64,000 nucleotides of DNA from Nonomuraea muscovyensis (GTDB taxonomy: Bacteria > Actinomycetota > Actinomycetes > Streptosporangiales > Streptosporangiaceae). Positions within the stretch are counted from its first letter, which is position 1. Each line of letters starts with the position of its first letter. Both the position numbers and the translations under genes were made by a program. Under the pieces are notes generated by a model. The model was not told the origin of the DNA. It saw only the letters and a list, made by a program, of their open reading frames with translations, and did no database searches. This document shows, piece by piece, positions 32,086-39,661 of this stretch. The stretch spans positions 620,001 through 684,000 of the forward strand of contig NZ_JACHJB010000002.1 of NCBI RefSeq assembly GCF_014207745.1, in the 5' to 3' direction.

Positions 32086-32334
32086 ATGCCCGCGCACGCT
32101 CCAGGCTCGGTGGACAGCGCCACCGAGCAGACCTTCGCCAAGCGCGTCAACCAGGCGAGACGGCCCGTCCTGATCCAGTTCCGGGCCACCCGGTGCCGTC
32201 CGTGCCCGATGGTCACCCCGATCGGGGAGAGCCTGGCCGCCGACCGCTCCGGCTCGTGGCCGGGCGCGGCTCCCCAGCACGTGCTGGACCACAAGCACAC
32301 CACGATCCTGCGTGACGGCGGTGTGGACCGGTGA
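32086..32334 (+). pseudogene. Thioredoxin remnant with internal deletion
   Basis: The 82-codon frame starts with a good AAAGGAG ribosome-binding site at an ATG (32086) and reads VDSATEQTFAKRV, RPVLIQFRATRCRPCPMVTP, and then jumps to HTTILRDGGVDR. A thioredoxin has WCGPC at the active site; here it is RCRPC. About 25 to 30 residues between the active-site helix and the strand that precedes the conserved cis-Pro region are missing, so it is probably non-functional. Its TGA overlaps the GTG of the MFS gene by four bases. Confidence 0.6.
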
Positions 32335-33527
32335 GCGCCGAGGCCACGATCCGAAAGGCACCGGCCACCCGCGGCAGACTGCCTCTGGGGGTCTACCTGC
32401 TGTCCTTCAGCCTGTTCGCGATGGGCAGCGCGGAGTTCCTGCTCGCCGGGGTCCTGCCGGCCGTCGCCGAGGACCTGCGCATCACGCTGTCCTCCGCCGG
32501 AGCGCTGATCTCGGCGTTCGCCGCCGGCGTCGTCGTCGGCGGGCCGCCCCTGGCCATCATGACCCTGCGCTGGCCACGGCGGACGACGCTCGTCGCCACC
32601 CAGGCGGCCTTCGCCGCCTGCGTGGCGATCGGCATCCTCACGGACAGCTACGCGGTGCTCCTGGCCACGCGCTTCCTCTGCGGTCTGGCCTACGCGGGGT
32701 TCTGGGCGGTCGCGGCGGTCACCGCGATCAGCCTGGTCCCGCCCGACCGTACCGCCCGCGCCTCCGGCGTCGTCGTCAGCGGGCTCAGCCTCGCGATGAT
32801 CGCCGGTGGCCCGGCCGGCGCGCTGCTCAGCTACTTCACCGGGTGGCGTGGTGGCTTCTGGGCCGTGGCCGTCCTCACCGTCGCCGGCGCCGTCTTGACG
32901 CTCGTGGCGCTGCCCGCCACGAGCGTGCGCGGCCAGCCGAGCGTGCGCGGCGAGCTTCGCACGATGAGGCGGCCCCAGGTGTGGGTGGTCTACGCCGTCA
33001 CCCTGCTGAGCACCGCCGCCTACATGATCTCGTTCAACTACCTGGCGCCGTTCCTGACCGGCGTCACCCGGATACCCGAGATCTGGGTTCCGGCGATCCT
33101 GACCCTGTTCGGCGTCGGGGCCTTCATCGGCCTGTCCATCGGGGGCAGAATCGCCGACAAACTGCCCACCCACGCGCTCCTGGCCGGGGCGCTCGGGATC
33201 GCGGCCTGTTCCGCCCTGCTCGCTGTACTCGCCCGGCACGCGCTGGCCGTCGTCCCTCTGGTCCTGCTTCTCGGCGTCGCCGGATTCGTGCTGAACCCGG
33301 CCATCTACGGGCGCGTGTTCGCCATCGCGTCCCAGGCGCCCACGCTCGCCGGGGCCACCACCGTCTCCGCCTTCCAACTCGGCATCAGCCTCGTTCCCGT
33401 GGCAGCGGCCGCCGCGCTCGATGCCGGAGCGGGGATCACCGCCATCCCGTGGCTCGGTGCGGGTCTGGCCGCGATCACGACCGTGCCCGTCCTGCTCGAT
33501 CGGAGGTTGTCGCGTCGGCGGGCCTGA
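32331..33527 (+). CDS. MFS drug-efflux transporter (Cmx/CmrA-like)
   Basis: The 398-aa protein has twelve membrane helices and the pattern of drug:H+ antiporters of the chloramphenicol exporter group: PLGVYLLSFSLFAMGSAEFLLAG, the motif near helix two-three GGPPLAIMTLRWPRRT, and RFLCGLAYAGFWAVAAVTAI. Substrate is unproven. The GTG start at 32331 overlaps the thioredoxin-remnant stop. Confidence 0.85.
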   Translation: MSAEATIRKAPATRGRLPLGVYLLSFSLFAMGSAEFLLAGVLPAVAEDLRITLSSAGALISAFAAGVVVGGPPLAIMTLRWPRRTTLVATQAAFAACVAIGILTDSYAVLLATRFLCGLAYAGFWAVAAVTAISLVPPDRTARASGVVVSGLSLAMIAGGPAGALLSYFTGWRGGFWAVAVLTVAGAVLTLVALPATSVRGQPSVRGELRTMRRPQVWVVYAVTLLSTAAYMISFNYLAPFLTGVTRIPEIWVPAILTLFGVGAFIGLSIGGRIADKLPTHALLAGALGIAACSALLAVLARHALAVVPLVLLLGVAGFVLNPAIYGRVFAIASQAPTLAGATTVSAFQLGISLVPVAAAAALDAGAGITAIPWLGAGLAAITTVPVLLDRRLSRRRA

Positions 33528-33553
33528 GAGCGTGGCGCAAGCCCGCGAACCGC

Positions 33554-34519
33554 TCAGGAGCCCGGGTCGTCGCCGGAGCGCCGCAGGGTGGCGGCGCGCA
33601 GCAAGCGCGGATGCAACCGGCTCGCCCGCTCCTCGGGCACGCCTCCCGACAGGGCGGCCCGGATGAGCGCGGCGCCGACCCAGGCGAGGTCCACCGGCCC
33701 GCCGTCGTCACGGCGAAGCAGCGGCTCGTCGGCGTCGCGCTCCTGGCACAGCGTCCGCAGCAGCGCGCGGGCCGGGGCGGGCACGGGGAAGGCGGCGATG
33801 TCGTCACGGCCGGTCTGCAGGACGACGACGGCGCTGCCGCCGCCGGCGCCGTCGGCGACCGTGCACAGGTCACGCGCGGTCAGGCCCGCCAGCGCGTCCA
33901 CGCACGCCCCCGTCGCCTCCAGCAGGGCGACCGCCGCCGCCTCCGCCGCCCGGCCGTCGGCGGCCAGGCACGCCACGCCCCGCCGCAACAGCCGCCGCTC
34001 GTCCCGGGTGAGCGCCCCCACGCCCTCCGGCGCGTCGCAGCTTGCCAGCAGCGCGCCGTGCCGCCAGGCGTACCCGTAGAACGCCTCCAGAGCGGCACGT
34101 CTCCTGGCCACCGTGACGTTGGCCAGCGGCTTGCCGGACACGCCCGGACCACCGGGCAGCTCACCGCCGAGCGCCGCGGCACAGTAGCGCTCCACCTGCG
34201 CCCCGGTGACGGCCAGCAGGGCCCGGCCCGGCTCGGCGGCGCGCAGCCAGCGCACGAACGAGGCCAGCACCCGCAGGCGGCCCCGCCGCATGGTGGGGGA
34301 GGGGGTGTCGAGCAGCCATCCGGTCACCGTGCGCCGCCCGAGCGGGTCCAGCGCGTCGACCACGTCGACGTCGGCGCCGCTCACCTCGCCGCCGTCGCCG
34401 GGCCGGCGGCGCGGCCGCAGCCCGGCGACCTGCCCGATGCCGGTGACCCTGACCAGGGGGTCGCTCGTCGCCCGCACCTCTGGAAGACCACGGCGGCCTG
34501 CGCCTGGGAGACCGGTCAT
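33554..34519 (-). CDS. Degenerate tyrosine-recombinase-like protein
   Basis: The product of about 320 aa has a SAM-like core-binding domain (PTMRRGRLRVLASFVRWLRA; ARRRAALEAFYGYAWRHGALL) and a region matching the recombinase catalytic domain. However the first catalytic Arg is replaced (TGACVDALAGLTARD, where active enzymes have TGAR), the HxxR box is RLHPRLLRAATLRR, and the protein stops before any tyrosine nucleophile. It is probably inactive. Start uncertain: ATG at 34519 or GTG at 34537. It may be a domesticated or decaying integrase. Confidence 0.6.
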   Translation of the reverse strand: MTGLPGAGRRGLPEVRATSDPLVRVTGIGQVAGLRPRRRPGDGGEVSGADVDVVDALDPLGRRTVTGWLLDTPSPTMRRGRLRVLASFVRWLRAAEPGRALLAVTGAQVERYCAAALGGELPGGPGVSGKPLANVTVARRRAALEAFYGYAWRHGALLASCDAPEGVGALTRDERRLLRRGVACLAADGRAAEAAAVALLEATGACVDALAGLTARDLCTVADGAGGGSAVVVLQTGRDDIAAFPVPAPARALLRTLCQERDADEPLLRRDDGGPVDLAWVGAALIRAALSGGVPEERASRLHPRLLRAATLRRSGDDPGS

Positions 34520-34632
34520 AATGGTTGATCTTCTCACGGAGCGGGGGCGCGCTCGTCCCCGCCCGCCAAGTCCGCCCCGCCCACCCCTCCCACCGGCCCC
34601 AGCGCGGCGGGGCCGGGCCTAACGTGGGGGAG

Positions 34633-35790
34633 GTGTTGCCCGCTCATCTGACGCCGCTCGACGGCAAGCCGCCCCGGCCGCCCGGCACCACCGGGTTCAT
34701 GCTCTTCGCCCTGCTCGGCATCGGAGTCGTGGCCGAGACAGCCGACGGCACCATGCGGCCCGCCTGGTTGTCGTGGGCCGGCCTGGCCGTGGTCTGCGCC
34801 CTGTACGCCGGCGTGGTCCTGCTGACCTTCCGCCACCGCCCCCGCCCGGCCTGGGTGATGCTCGCGGCGCTGGCCGTGGTGGTGACGGCCATGGCGGCCT
34901 CGTACGGTGGGAGCTGGCGCTACCTGTTCCCGCTGACGGGCGTGGCGTGCGGGATCGCCCTGTACGGCAGGGCCGTGCGGATCGTCCTGGCGGCGCTGAC
35001 CGTGGTGACGGCCGCGACGGTGTGGGCGCGCGGCGCCTCCGTCGAGCTGGTCATGGCGTTCTCGTGGGGGACGTTCAGCATGGGCCTGGTCGTGGCCGGC
35101 ATGCTGCACCTGTACGCCGTCATCGGCGAGCTGCGCCGGACGCGCCGGCTGCTGGCCGAGGCGGCGGTCGCCGAGGAACGGTTGCGCTTCGCCCGTGACC
35201 TGCACGACCTGCTGGGCCACACCCTCTCGGTCATCGTGGTCAAGGCCGAGGCGGTGCGGCGGCTGGCCCGGCGCGACCCCGCGCAGGCCGAACGCCAGGC
35301 CGGCGACATCGAGACGGTGGGCCGGCAGGCGCTGAGCGAGGTCCGCGAAGCGGTCACCGGCTACCGCCGCGCCGATCTGGCCGGCGAGCTGGCCCGCGCC
35401 CGCGACGCGCTGGCGACCGCCGGCATCGAGGCCGTCATGCGGCAGGCGGGCCCGGCGCCGGAAGGGGAGGGGGAGGTGCTGCTGGGCTGGGTGGTGCGCG
35501 AGGGCGTCACGAACGTGATCCGGCACAGCGGCGCCACCCGCGTGGAGATCGAGATCGGCCCGGACTCGGTGACCGTCCGCGACGACGGCCGGACGCAGGC
35601 CCACCAGCCGGGCCCGGCGGGCGACGGCCGCGGCGACACGGCGCGCCCCGGGACGCGGACCCCGGCGGGCGGCGGGAGCGGGCTGCGCGGGCTGGCCGAA
35701 CGCCTGGCCCGGGCGGGCGGCCATGTCGAGGCGGGGCCGCTGCCGCAGGGCGGCTTCGAGCTGAGTGCCCGCCTCACCCCGCCGGGCTGA
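34633..35790 (+). CDS. Sensor histidine kinase without adjacent response regulator
   Basis: The product of about 385 aa has five to six N-terminal membrane helices (FMLFALLGIGVVAE through WGTFSMGLVVAGMLHLYAVI), a HisKA_3 phosphoacceptor in ARDLHDLLGHTLSVIV and a HATPase domain (REGVTNVIRHS; GGGSGLRGLAERLARAGG), the DesK-type architecture. The last helix is followed by a short linker. A Pro/Gly/Arg-rich insert (about 330-355) lies before the G-box. No response-regulator gene follows: the downstream 247 bp hold no gene and then the split methyltransferase begins. The start is uncertain; the GTG at 34633 next to a GGGGGAGG sequence is chosen. Confidence 0.8.
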   Translation: MLPAHLTPLDGKPPRPPGTTGFMLFALLGIGVVAETADGTMRPAWLSWAGLAVVCALYAGVVLLTFRHRPRPAWVMLAALAVVVTAMAASYGGSWRYLFPLTGVACGIALYGRAVRIVLAALTVVTAATVWARGASVELVMAFSWGTFSMGLVVAGMLHLYAVIGELRRTRRLLAEAAVAEERLRFARDLHDLLGHTLSVIVVKAEAVRRLARRDPAQAERQAGDIETVGRQALSEVREAVTGYRRADLAGELARARDALATAGIEAVMRQAGPAPEGEGEVLLGWVVREGVTNVIRHSGATRVEIEIGPDSVTVRDDGRTQAHQPGPAGDGRGDTARPGTRTPAGGGSGLRGLAERLARAGGHVEAGPLPQGGFELSARLTPPG

Positions 35791-36037
35791 TGGCGAGGGC
35801 GTACGTGGACGCCGCGTTTGCCTGTTCCAGAGCGCTGTGCAACCCTCATAGGCCGTCTCCTCGAAAGGGCTGATCGTGACGCTCGGCATGGTTCTCGGCG
35901 ACACCTCCTCTCGCGCTTCGACGCGGGAGCGGTAGCCCTTCCTGCTCTTTGACTTCCGTGCGGCAGCACGGGCGAGTTTCCGCGTTCCTCGTCGAAGTGC
36001 TCTTCGTGTCATCTGCACGTTCGACCACGAGGAGTAC
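35791..36037. other. Intergenic region after the lone histidine kinase
   Basis: No gene can be supported. The response regulator gene normally found here is absent. A weak minus-strand frame rich in Arg and Lys crosses it but has no recognisable domain or ribosome-binding site. Confidence 0.4.
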
Positions 36038-36463
36038 GTGGTGTCCACGATCCACTGGACCGAAGCCCACACCGTCCGATCCGCCCGCTGGCATTCCGAG
36101 AACGCTTCCCCGCCGCCCAGGCGGATCACCGTCGCGGACGACCGCATGAAGGCCTACACCGCCTACCGCCTCGCCTGCGAGGGCACGGCGTTGCTGTGGC
36201 GGGGCGACTTCCACAACGCACGGCAACTCCTGCGGGCGATGAGTCGCCGCATGGACCGCAAACCTCTCCCATCAGGAAACAACGCTCAAGAGACCTTCCG
36301 TCTTCACCGCCGTGCCCGCGGCGACCGTGCACGTGTCCTCGGCAGGCTGGTCGTCCTGCTGGATGACACCCACGCCCTGGGCCTGCGCCGAGCTCCGGAT
36401 GTGCGTCAAGCATGCACCGAGGCCTACGGCCCCCCCCACGAGCCGACGGCGGTCTCCCTCAAC
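36038..36463 (+). pseudogene. Class I methyltransferase gene, 5 prime part (split by IS21-type element)
   Basis: The first 142 codons encode the helical N-terminal region of a class I SAM-dependent methyltransferase: MKAYTAYRLACEGTALLWRG, FHNARQLLRAMSRRMDRK, ARVLGRLVVLLDDTHALGLR and RQACTEAYGPPHEPTAVSLN. The break comes after CTC AAC, and the element then supplies an immediate TGA. The SAM-binding part resumes in frame at 45406 with ELLGVIGAHQW. The GTG at 36038 has an AGGAG ribosome-binding site. The rejoined protein would be 372 aa. Confidence 0.88.
36458..36463 (+). repeat. Target-site duplication of the IS21-type element, left copy (CTCAAC)
   Basis: CTCAAC here and at 45400-45405 flank the element. 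IS21-family insertions normally duplicate 4 to 8 bp, so six fits. Confidence 0.75.
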
Positions 36464-36558
36464 TGATTTCGTCGGTGAGTTCGGGGACCAAGCGTCGGCC
36501 TCTTTTGGCTCCACTTGGTGATCGACCGCCCATGATCTGAAGGCGAGTTTTGGTACCA
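36464..36558 (+). repeat. Left terminal repeat of the IS21-type element
   Basis: Starting TGATTTCGTCGGTGAG, this end shares with the reverse complement of the right end the blocks GGTGAG..CGGG.ACCA (positions 11-27), GGCTCCAC at exactly the same distance (44-51), and GAGTTTTGGTACCA (82-95 here, 79-92 at the right end). The multiple short blocks are typical of IS21 ends, which bind IstA at several sites. Confidence 0.75.
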
Positions 36559-36873
36559 GTCTGGTTGGCCGGGTTCGTGCTGGCGCGAGCAGCAGCAGGG
36601 TTGTCGGACAGGAACGAATCTCCCCCCTGAGCTGGTCAACGGGTCCATGACTGCGATCTGCGGTGGCGCGCAGGGAGACGGTGCGTTCAAGACCGTTCAC
36701 GTCCCCGCCGTACGAAGCGGGGGACAAGGTGGACGGGCCAGACCCGCCCGATGTGACACGCCCCGGGTATGCCCGGGGTATGTTCCCGGGTCCGCGGCGC
36801 TATGTTTTGGTGCGCCCCCGACGCGGTGCTGCGACTCTTTTCCCGCTGTTCCTCCCCAGAGAAAAGAGTCACC
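36559..36873. other. Non-coding region between the left end and the phospholipase gene
   Basis: No gene is visible. Two hairpins stand out: GTCCCCGC (36701-36708) with GCGGGGGAC (36717-36725), and the stem next to the phospholipase start. The repeated GTATGCCCGGG / GTATGTTCCCGGG near 36765-36790 may be part of the promoter. Confidence 0.45.
36833..36870 (+). promoter_or_regulatory. Hairpin in the leader of the phospholipase gene
   Basis: GACTCTTTTC (36833-36842) and GAAAAGAGTC (36861-36870) are perfect 10-bp inverted repeats separated by 18 nt. The right arm is the only purine-rich, ribosome-binding-site-like sequence before the ATG at 36874, so the stem would hide it in the mRNA. This suggests translational control, perhaps by temperature or a ligand. 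Confidence 0.45.
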
Positions 36874-37359
36874 ATGAAAAAGGCACTGGCCCTGTCCGCC
36901 GCCGTCCTGGCGGCGGGTGCCATGCTGGCCGCTCCCGCACAGGCGACCGCGCTCGACAAGACCAAGGCGCAGCGCCTGGCGATGGCGCTGACCCTGACGA
37001 AGAACACCAAGGCCAGCTACAACGCGTGGGCCCGGTTCAAAATCAACAAGGACACCCCGCAGGTCAAGGAGTACAAGTTCAACTGGAACACCGACGGCTG
37101 CTCGGTGCCCAAGAAGATCGGAAACTCTGAATACTGGAAGGGCGTCTTCAAGATTCCCTGCGATCGCCACGACTTCGGCTACCGCAACGTCAAGGCGCTG
37201 GTGAGCTCCAGCAAGTGGCGTAACACCTACAAGAAGCCCGTCGACGACGCGTTCCTCTTCGACATGGGCAACGTGTGTGTGAAGTTCTCCGGCACGAAGA
37301 AGGCGTCCTGCCGGGTGGCCGCGGCGGCGTTCTACGGCGCGGTCAGGGCAGCCACGTAG
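36874..37359 (+). CDS. Secreted prokaryotic phospholipase A2
   Basis: The 161-aa protein starts with a Sec signal peptide (MKKALALSAAVLAAGAMLAAP, cleavage near AQA-TA). The mature part matches prokaryotic phospholipase A2: TDGCSVPKKIG, then the catalytic helix with CDRHDFGYRN (His-Asp pair), and a C-terminal helix VDDAFLFDMGNVC. Several cysteines can form disulfides outside the cell. The enzyme hydrolyses the sn-2 ester of phospholipids. It is passenger DNA of the IS21-type element and has its own leader hairpin. Unlike its neighbours it is Lys-rich, as usual for this family. Confidence 0.9.
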   Translation: MKKALALSAAVLAAGAMLAAPAQATALDKTKAQRLAMALTLTKNTKASYNAWARFKINKDTPQVKEYKFNWNTDGCSVPKKIGNSEYWKGVFKIPCDRHDFGYRNVKALVSSSKWRNTYKKPVDDAFLFDMGNVCVKFSGTKKASCRVAAAAFYGAVRAAT

Positions 37360-37387
37360 GAGGGCCACATGGCGGACTGAGCTCCGT

Positions 37388-37517
37388 GGTGAGAAAGATT
37401 GAGGCCCCGACCCGCATCCCGGTGCCCGGGCGGCAAGATCATCAACGAGCACATCGGCCAGGTAAACACCGGTGACGAGGCGATCTCCATCGCCCACATG
37501 ATCGCACCGCGGTCTTG
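37388..37517 (+). pseudogene. Cupin-domain gene, N-terminal remnant
   Basis: From the GTG at 37388 the frame reads VRKIEAPTRIPVPG and, after a one-base shift near 37431, GKIINEHIGQVNTGDEAIS and IAHMIAP, then a stop at 37515-37517. This matches the N-terminus of cupin proteins that begin with PVPGGK and continue to a PPGW motif. The rest of the gene is missing. The fragment is both frameshifted and truncated. Confidence 0.5.
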
Positions 37518-37785
37518 AGCAGCTTCTTCATGATGCTCCTTCTGTCGGGCGGGTTCTGGTGCACGCCGAGAAGGAGCATGGATCAAGGGTTGAGTCAGGG
37601 CGACAGATCCCTTGGACACAGTGCGGTTCGGCCAGCAGCCGTGCGGACTTTGGTCGTCGGCTGCTTGGTCGTGGAAAACCTAGCGTCCCACTAGCGCGCT
37701 CCGAGTGGTCTGATTGGGACATACCTCCGCTATACCGCGTCTCCGTATGGTCTCACCTCGACGGGAAATCAACGGAGGGAACCAT
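37518..37785. other. Non-coding region before the small secreted protein gene
   Basis: No gene is supported. It presumably holds the promoter of the gene at 37786 (AT-richer stretch TGATTGGGACATACCTCCGC near 37709) and a good ribosome-binding site ACGGAGGGA at 37771-37779. Confidence 0.4.
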
Positions 37786-38214
37786 ATGAAGATCATGCGT
37801 AACGCGGTCGTCGTCGGGGCCATGGGGGCCGTGGCCATGATGGGCGCGCCTGCGTCGGCCTCGGCGTCCGCGCCGGCGGCGTCGGTGACCACGTCGGCAG
37901 ACTTGGCCCTCGTCGCGACCTGTTCGAAGGGGTCCTACAAGCTGAAGGTGACCGTCACCTATGTCAACGGGTTGGGTGCGCACCGCTTCCGCAAGGTCTT
38001 CTGGACGGCCTCCGGCGGCCCCACCAACGTCAAGGTCAGCCTCGTCCAGGACCGGGGCGGCCTTCCGGACGTCGCGTTCAAGTCGGTCGTGATCACCGGC
38101 AATACCGGCCACAAGGACATCCCGGCGACGCGGCCTATGGCGCATCGGGTCTTCGTGAAGTTGGCCGGTAGGAAGGGTGTCACGAGCTGCGTCGGGCAGA
38201 GCGGCGTCATCTGA
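37786..38214 (+). CDS. Small secreted protein of unknown function
   Basis: The 142-aa protein has a signal peptide (hydrophobic VVVGAMGAVAMMGAPASA, cleavage near ASA) and a mature part of about 110 residues predicted as beta-rich (GSYKLKVTVTYVNG; NVKVSLVQDRGG; AHRVFVKLAGR) with two cysteines (ATCSKG and TSCVGQ) that could close an immunoglobulin-like sandwich. It is not recognised. It lies in the passenger part of the IS21-type element, two genes after the phospholipase, and has a strong terminator. Confidence 0.75.
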   Translation: MKIMRNAVVVGAMGAVAMMGAPASASASAPAASVTTSADLALVATCSKGSYKLKVTVTYVNGLGAHRFRKVFWTASGGPTNVKVSLVQDRGGLPDVAFKSVVITGNTGHKDIPATRPMAHRVFVKLAGRKGVTSCVGQSGVI

Positions 38215-38222
38215 TCCGGACC

Positions 38223-38262
38223 GCTCGGCGCCCGCTGTCGCGAGAGACGGCGGGCGCCGAGC
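38223..38262. terminator. Strong bidirectional hairpin terminator
   Basis: Seventeen-base arms (38223-38239 and 38246-38262) pair at 16 positions around a six-base loop. It sits directly between the stop of the secreted protein gene (plus strand) and the end of the exonuclease remnant (minus strand), so it serves both. Confidence 0.75.
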
Positions 38263-38264
38263 GG

Positions 38265-38478
38265 TCAGGGCGAGGGGTGGGGGAGTTCGAGGTTGGCCGC
38301 GATGGGGAAGTGGTCGGAGGCCTCGGTGCCGATGACGGCCACCGAGGTCGTTTTGATGTCGCGAGAGGTCATGACGTAGTCGATGCGCTGGTACGGCCTG
38401 CTCACGCTGTAGGGGAAGCCGTCGCCCGCACCGGCCACGTCCCAGGCGTCAAGCAGCCCCCGCCAGCCCAGACAGCGT
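38265..38478 (-). pseudogene. Endonuclease/exonuclease/phosphatase gene, C-terminal remnant
   Basis: The minus strand reads LLDAWDVAGAGDGFPYSVS, RPYQRIDYVMTSRDIK and TEASDHFPIAANLELP followed by a stop at 38265-38267. RIDYV-TS and the ASDH-P box are the C-terminal signature of the EEP superfamily (DNase I-like fold), with the catalytic His. The N-terminal two thirds are missing, so only a fragment remains. Confidence 0.65.
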
Positions 38479-38861
38479 CATCGGCCGCCGCCCTGCAAAT
38501 GCCCCTCGCTCGTGGCCTGTCCGGCAAGGGTAGACCCCAACCCGCATCCAACGCCGCAGGCGAATAGCGTCAGAATAGAGTCCGCATCCGAGTTTCTTGA
38601 CGTATGTCTGCTGGGCCCTTGGATTCAGCCTGACAATCCGAGCCGATCAACACGGCCGTCCCACGGCCATACAGCGCTGGAGATCCCGGCAGATAGCCCC
38701 GGAGCTCGGGGCCTTTGGCCGTGTGCTTCCCGCCGCCGGAATGATGGTCGGTCCTCGTCGCAGGTCAAGGTCGGTCGTCCTCGCTGCGCTGCGGGCGCTC
38801 CACCTTGACCTGCTCCTGCGGCCGACGGATTTGGCGGCTATCGGGAAGAGCACGCCGGAGG
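38479..38861. other. Non-coding region downstream of istB
   Basis: No gene is supported in these 383 bp. A perfect 11-bp inverted repeat, CAGGTCAAGGT at 38761-38771 and ACCTTGACCTG at 38802-38812, lies about 50 bp past the istB stop and may terminate istAB transcription. No copy of the IS21 terminal blocks is seen here, although a normal-sized IS21 element would end here. Confidence 0.45.
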
Positions 38862-39659
38862 TCAGCTGGGAGCCTGCTGGGCAGACTTGACGGCCTGGGT
38901 CTGGGTATAGCGGTAGGACACGGTTCCGGTCTCGATGATGTTGCCGCCGTAGGTGAGCCGATCGACGATCGCCGCGCACAACCGCGGGTCGCTAAATGTC
39001 TTGGTACATCCCGAAAACGACTCATTTGAGGCGATCGCGATGGAAGCCCGCTCGTCCCGTTCGGTGATCACTTGGAAGAGCAGTTCGGCACCCCGCCGGT
39101 CTAGCTCCATGTAGCCCAGTTCGTCAAGGCAGAGCAGCTCGACGCGGCTGTAGCGGGCGATGGTCTTGGTGAGCATCTTCTCGTCGGCGGCCTCGACCAG
39201 CTCGTTGACCAGTTTGGCGGCCAGGGTGTACTTGACCCGGTGCCCGGCCATGGCCGCTTCGGTGCCCAGCGCGATGAGCAGGTGCGACTTGCCGGTGCCC
39301 GAGTCGCCGATCAGACACAGCGGAATGCCCTTGCGGACCCAGTCGCTGGTGGCCAGGCTATGGATCATCGCGGGGTCGATATTGGGGTTGGCCTCGAAGT
39401 CGAACTCGCGCAGCGATTTCTGCCTCGGAAAGCCCGCGGCCTTGATGCGGCGTTCGGAGCGACGGCGGGCGCGGTCGTCGCATTCGGCCAGCAGCAGGTC
39501 GGCCAGGAAACCCAGGTAGGACATCTGCTCGCGGGTGGCCCGCTGGGCGGTCTCGGCGTAGCTCTGTCGGATGGTGGGCAGGCGCAGCATCTTGCAGGCC
39601 TGGTCCACGGCGGCGTCGGCGGCCTGCTCGGTCAGACCACGATGACGGGGAACAGTCAT
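38862..39659 (-). CDS. istB: IS21-family helper ATPase IstB
   Basis: The 265-aa protein is a AAA ATPase of the IstB/DnaC group. Walker A is GDSGTGKSHLL, Walker B is LLCLDELGYM, and the C-terminal IASNESFSGCTKTFSD and RLTYGGNIIETG parts are characteristic of IstB. It assembles on DNA and stimulates IstA transposase. The ATG at 39659 is two bases after the stop of istA. The frame is intact. Confidence 0.94.
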   Translation of the reverse strand: MTVPRHRGLTEQAADAAVDQACKMLRLPTIRQSYAETAQRATREQMSYLGFLADLLLAECDDRARRRSERRIKAAGFPRQKSLREFDFEANPNIDPAMIHSLATSDWVRKGIPLCLIGDSGTGKSHLLIALGTEAAMAGHRVKYTLAAKLVNELVEAADEKMLTKTIARYSRVELLCLDELGYMELDRRGAELLFQVITERDERASIAIASNESFSGCTKTFSDPRLCAAIVDRLTYGGNIIETGTVSYRYTQTQAVKSAQQAPS

Positions 39660-39661
39660 GG

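Noticed and set aside
35787..36147. A minus-strand Arg/Lys-rich frame upstream of the split methyltransferase
   Set aside because: No ribosome-binding site, no family pattern and it overlaps the well-supported methyltransferase start.
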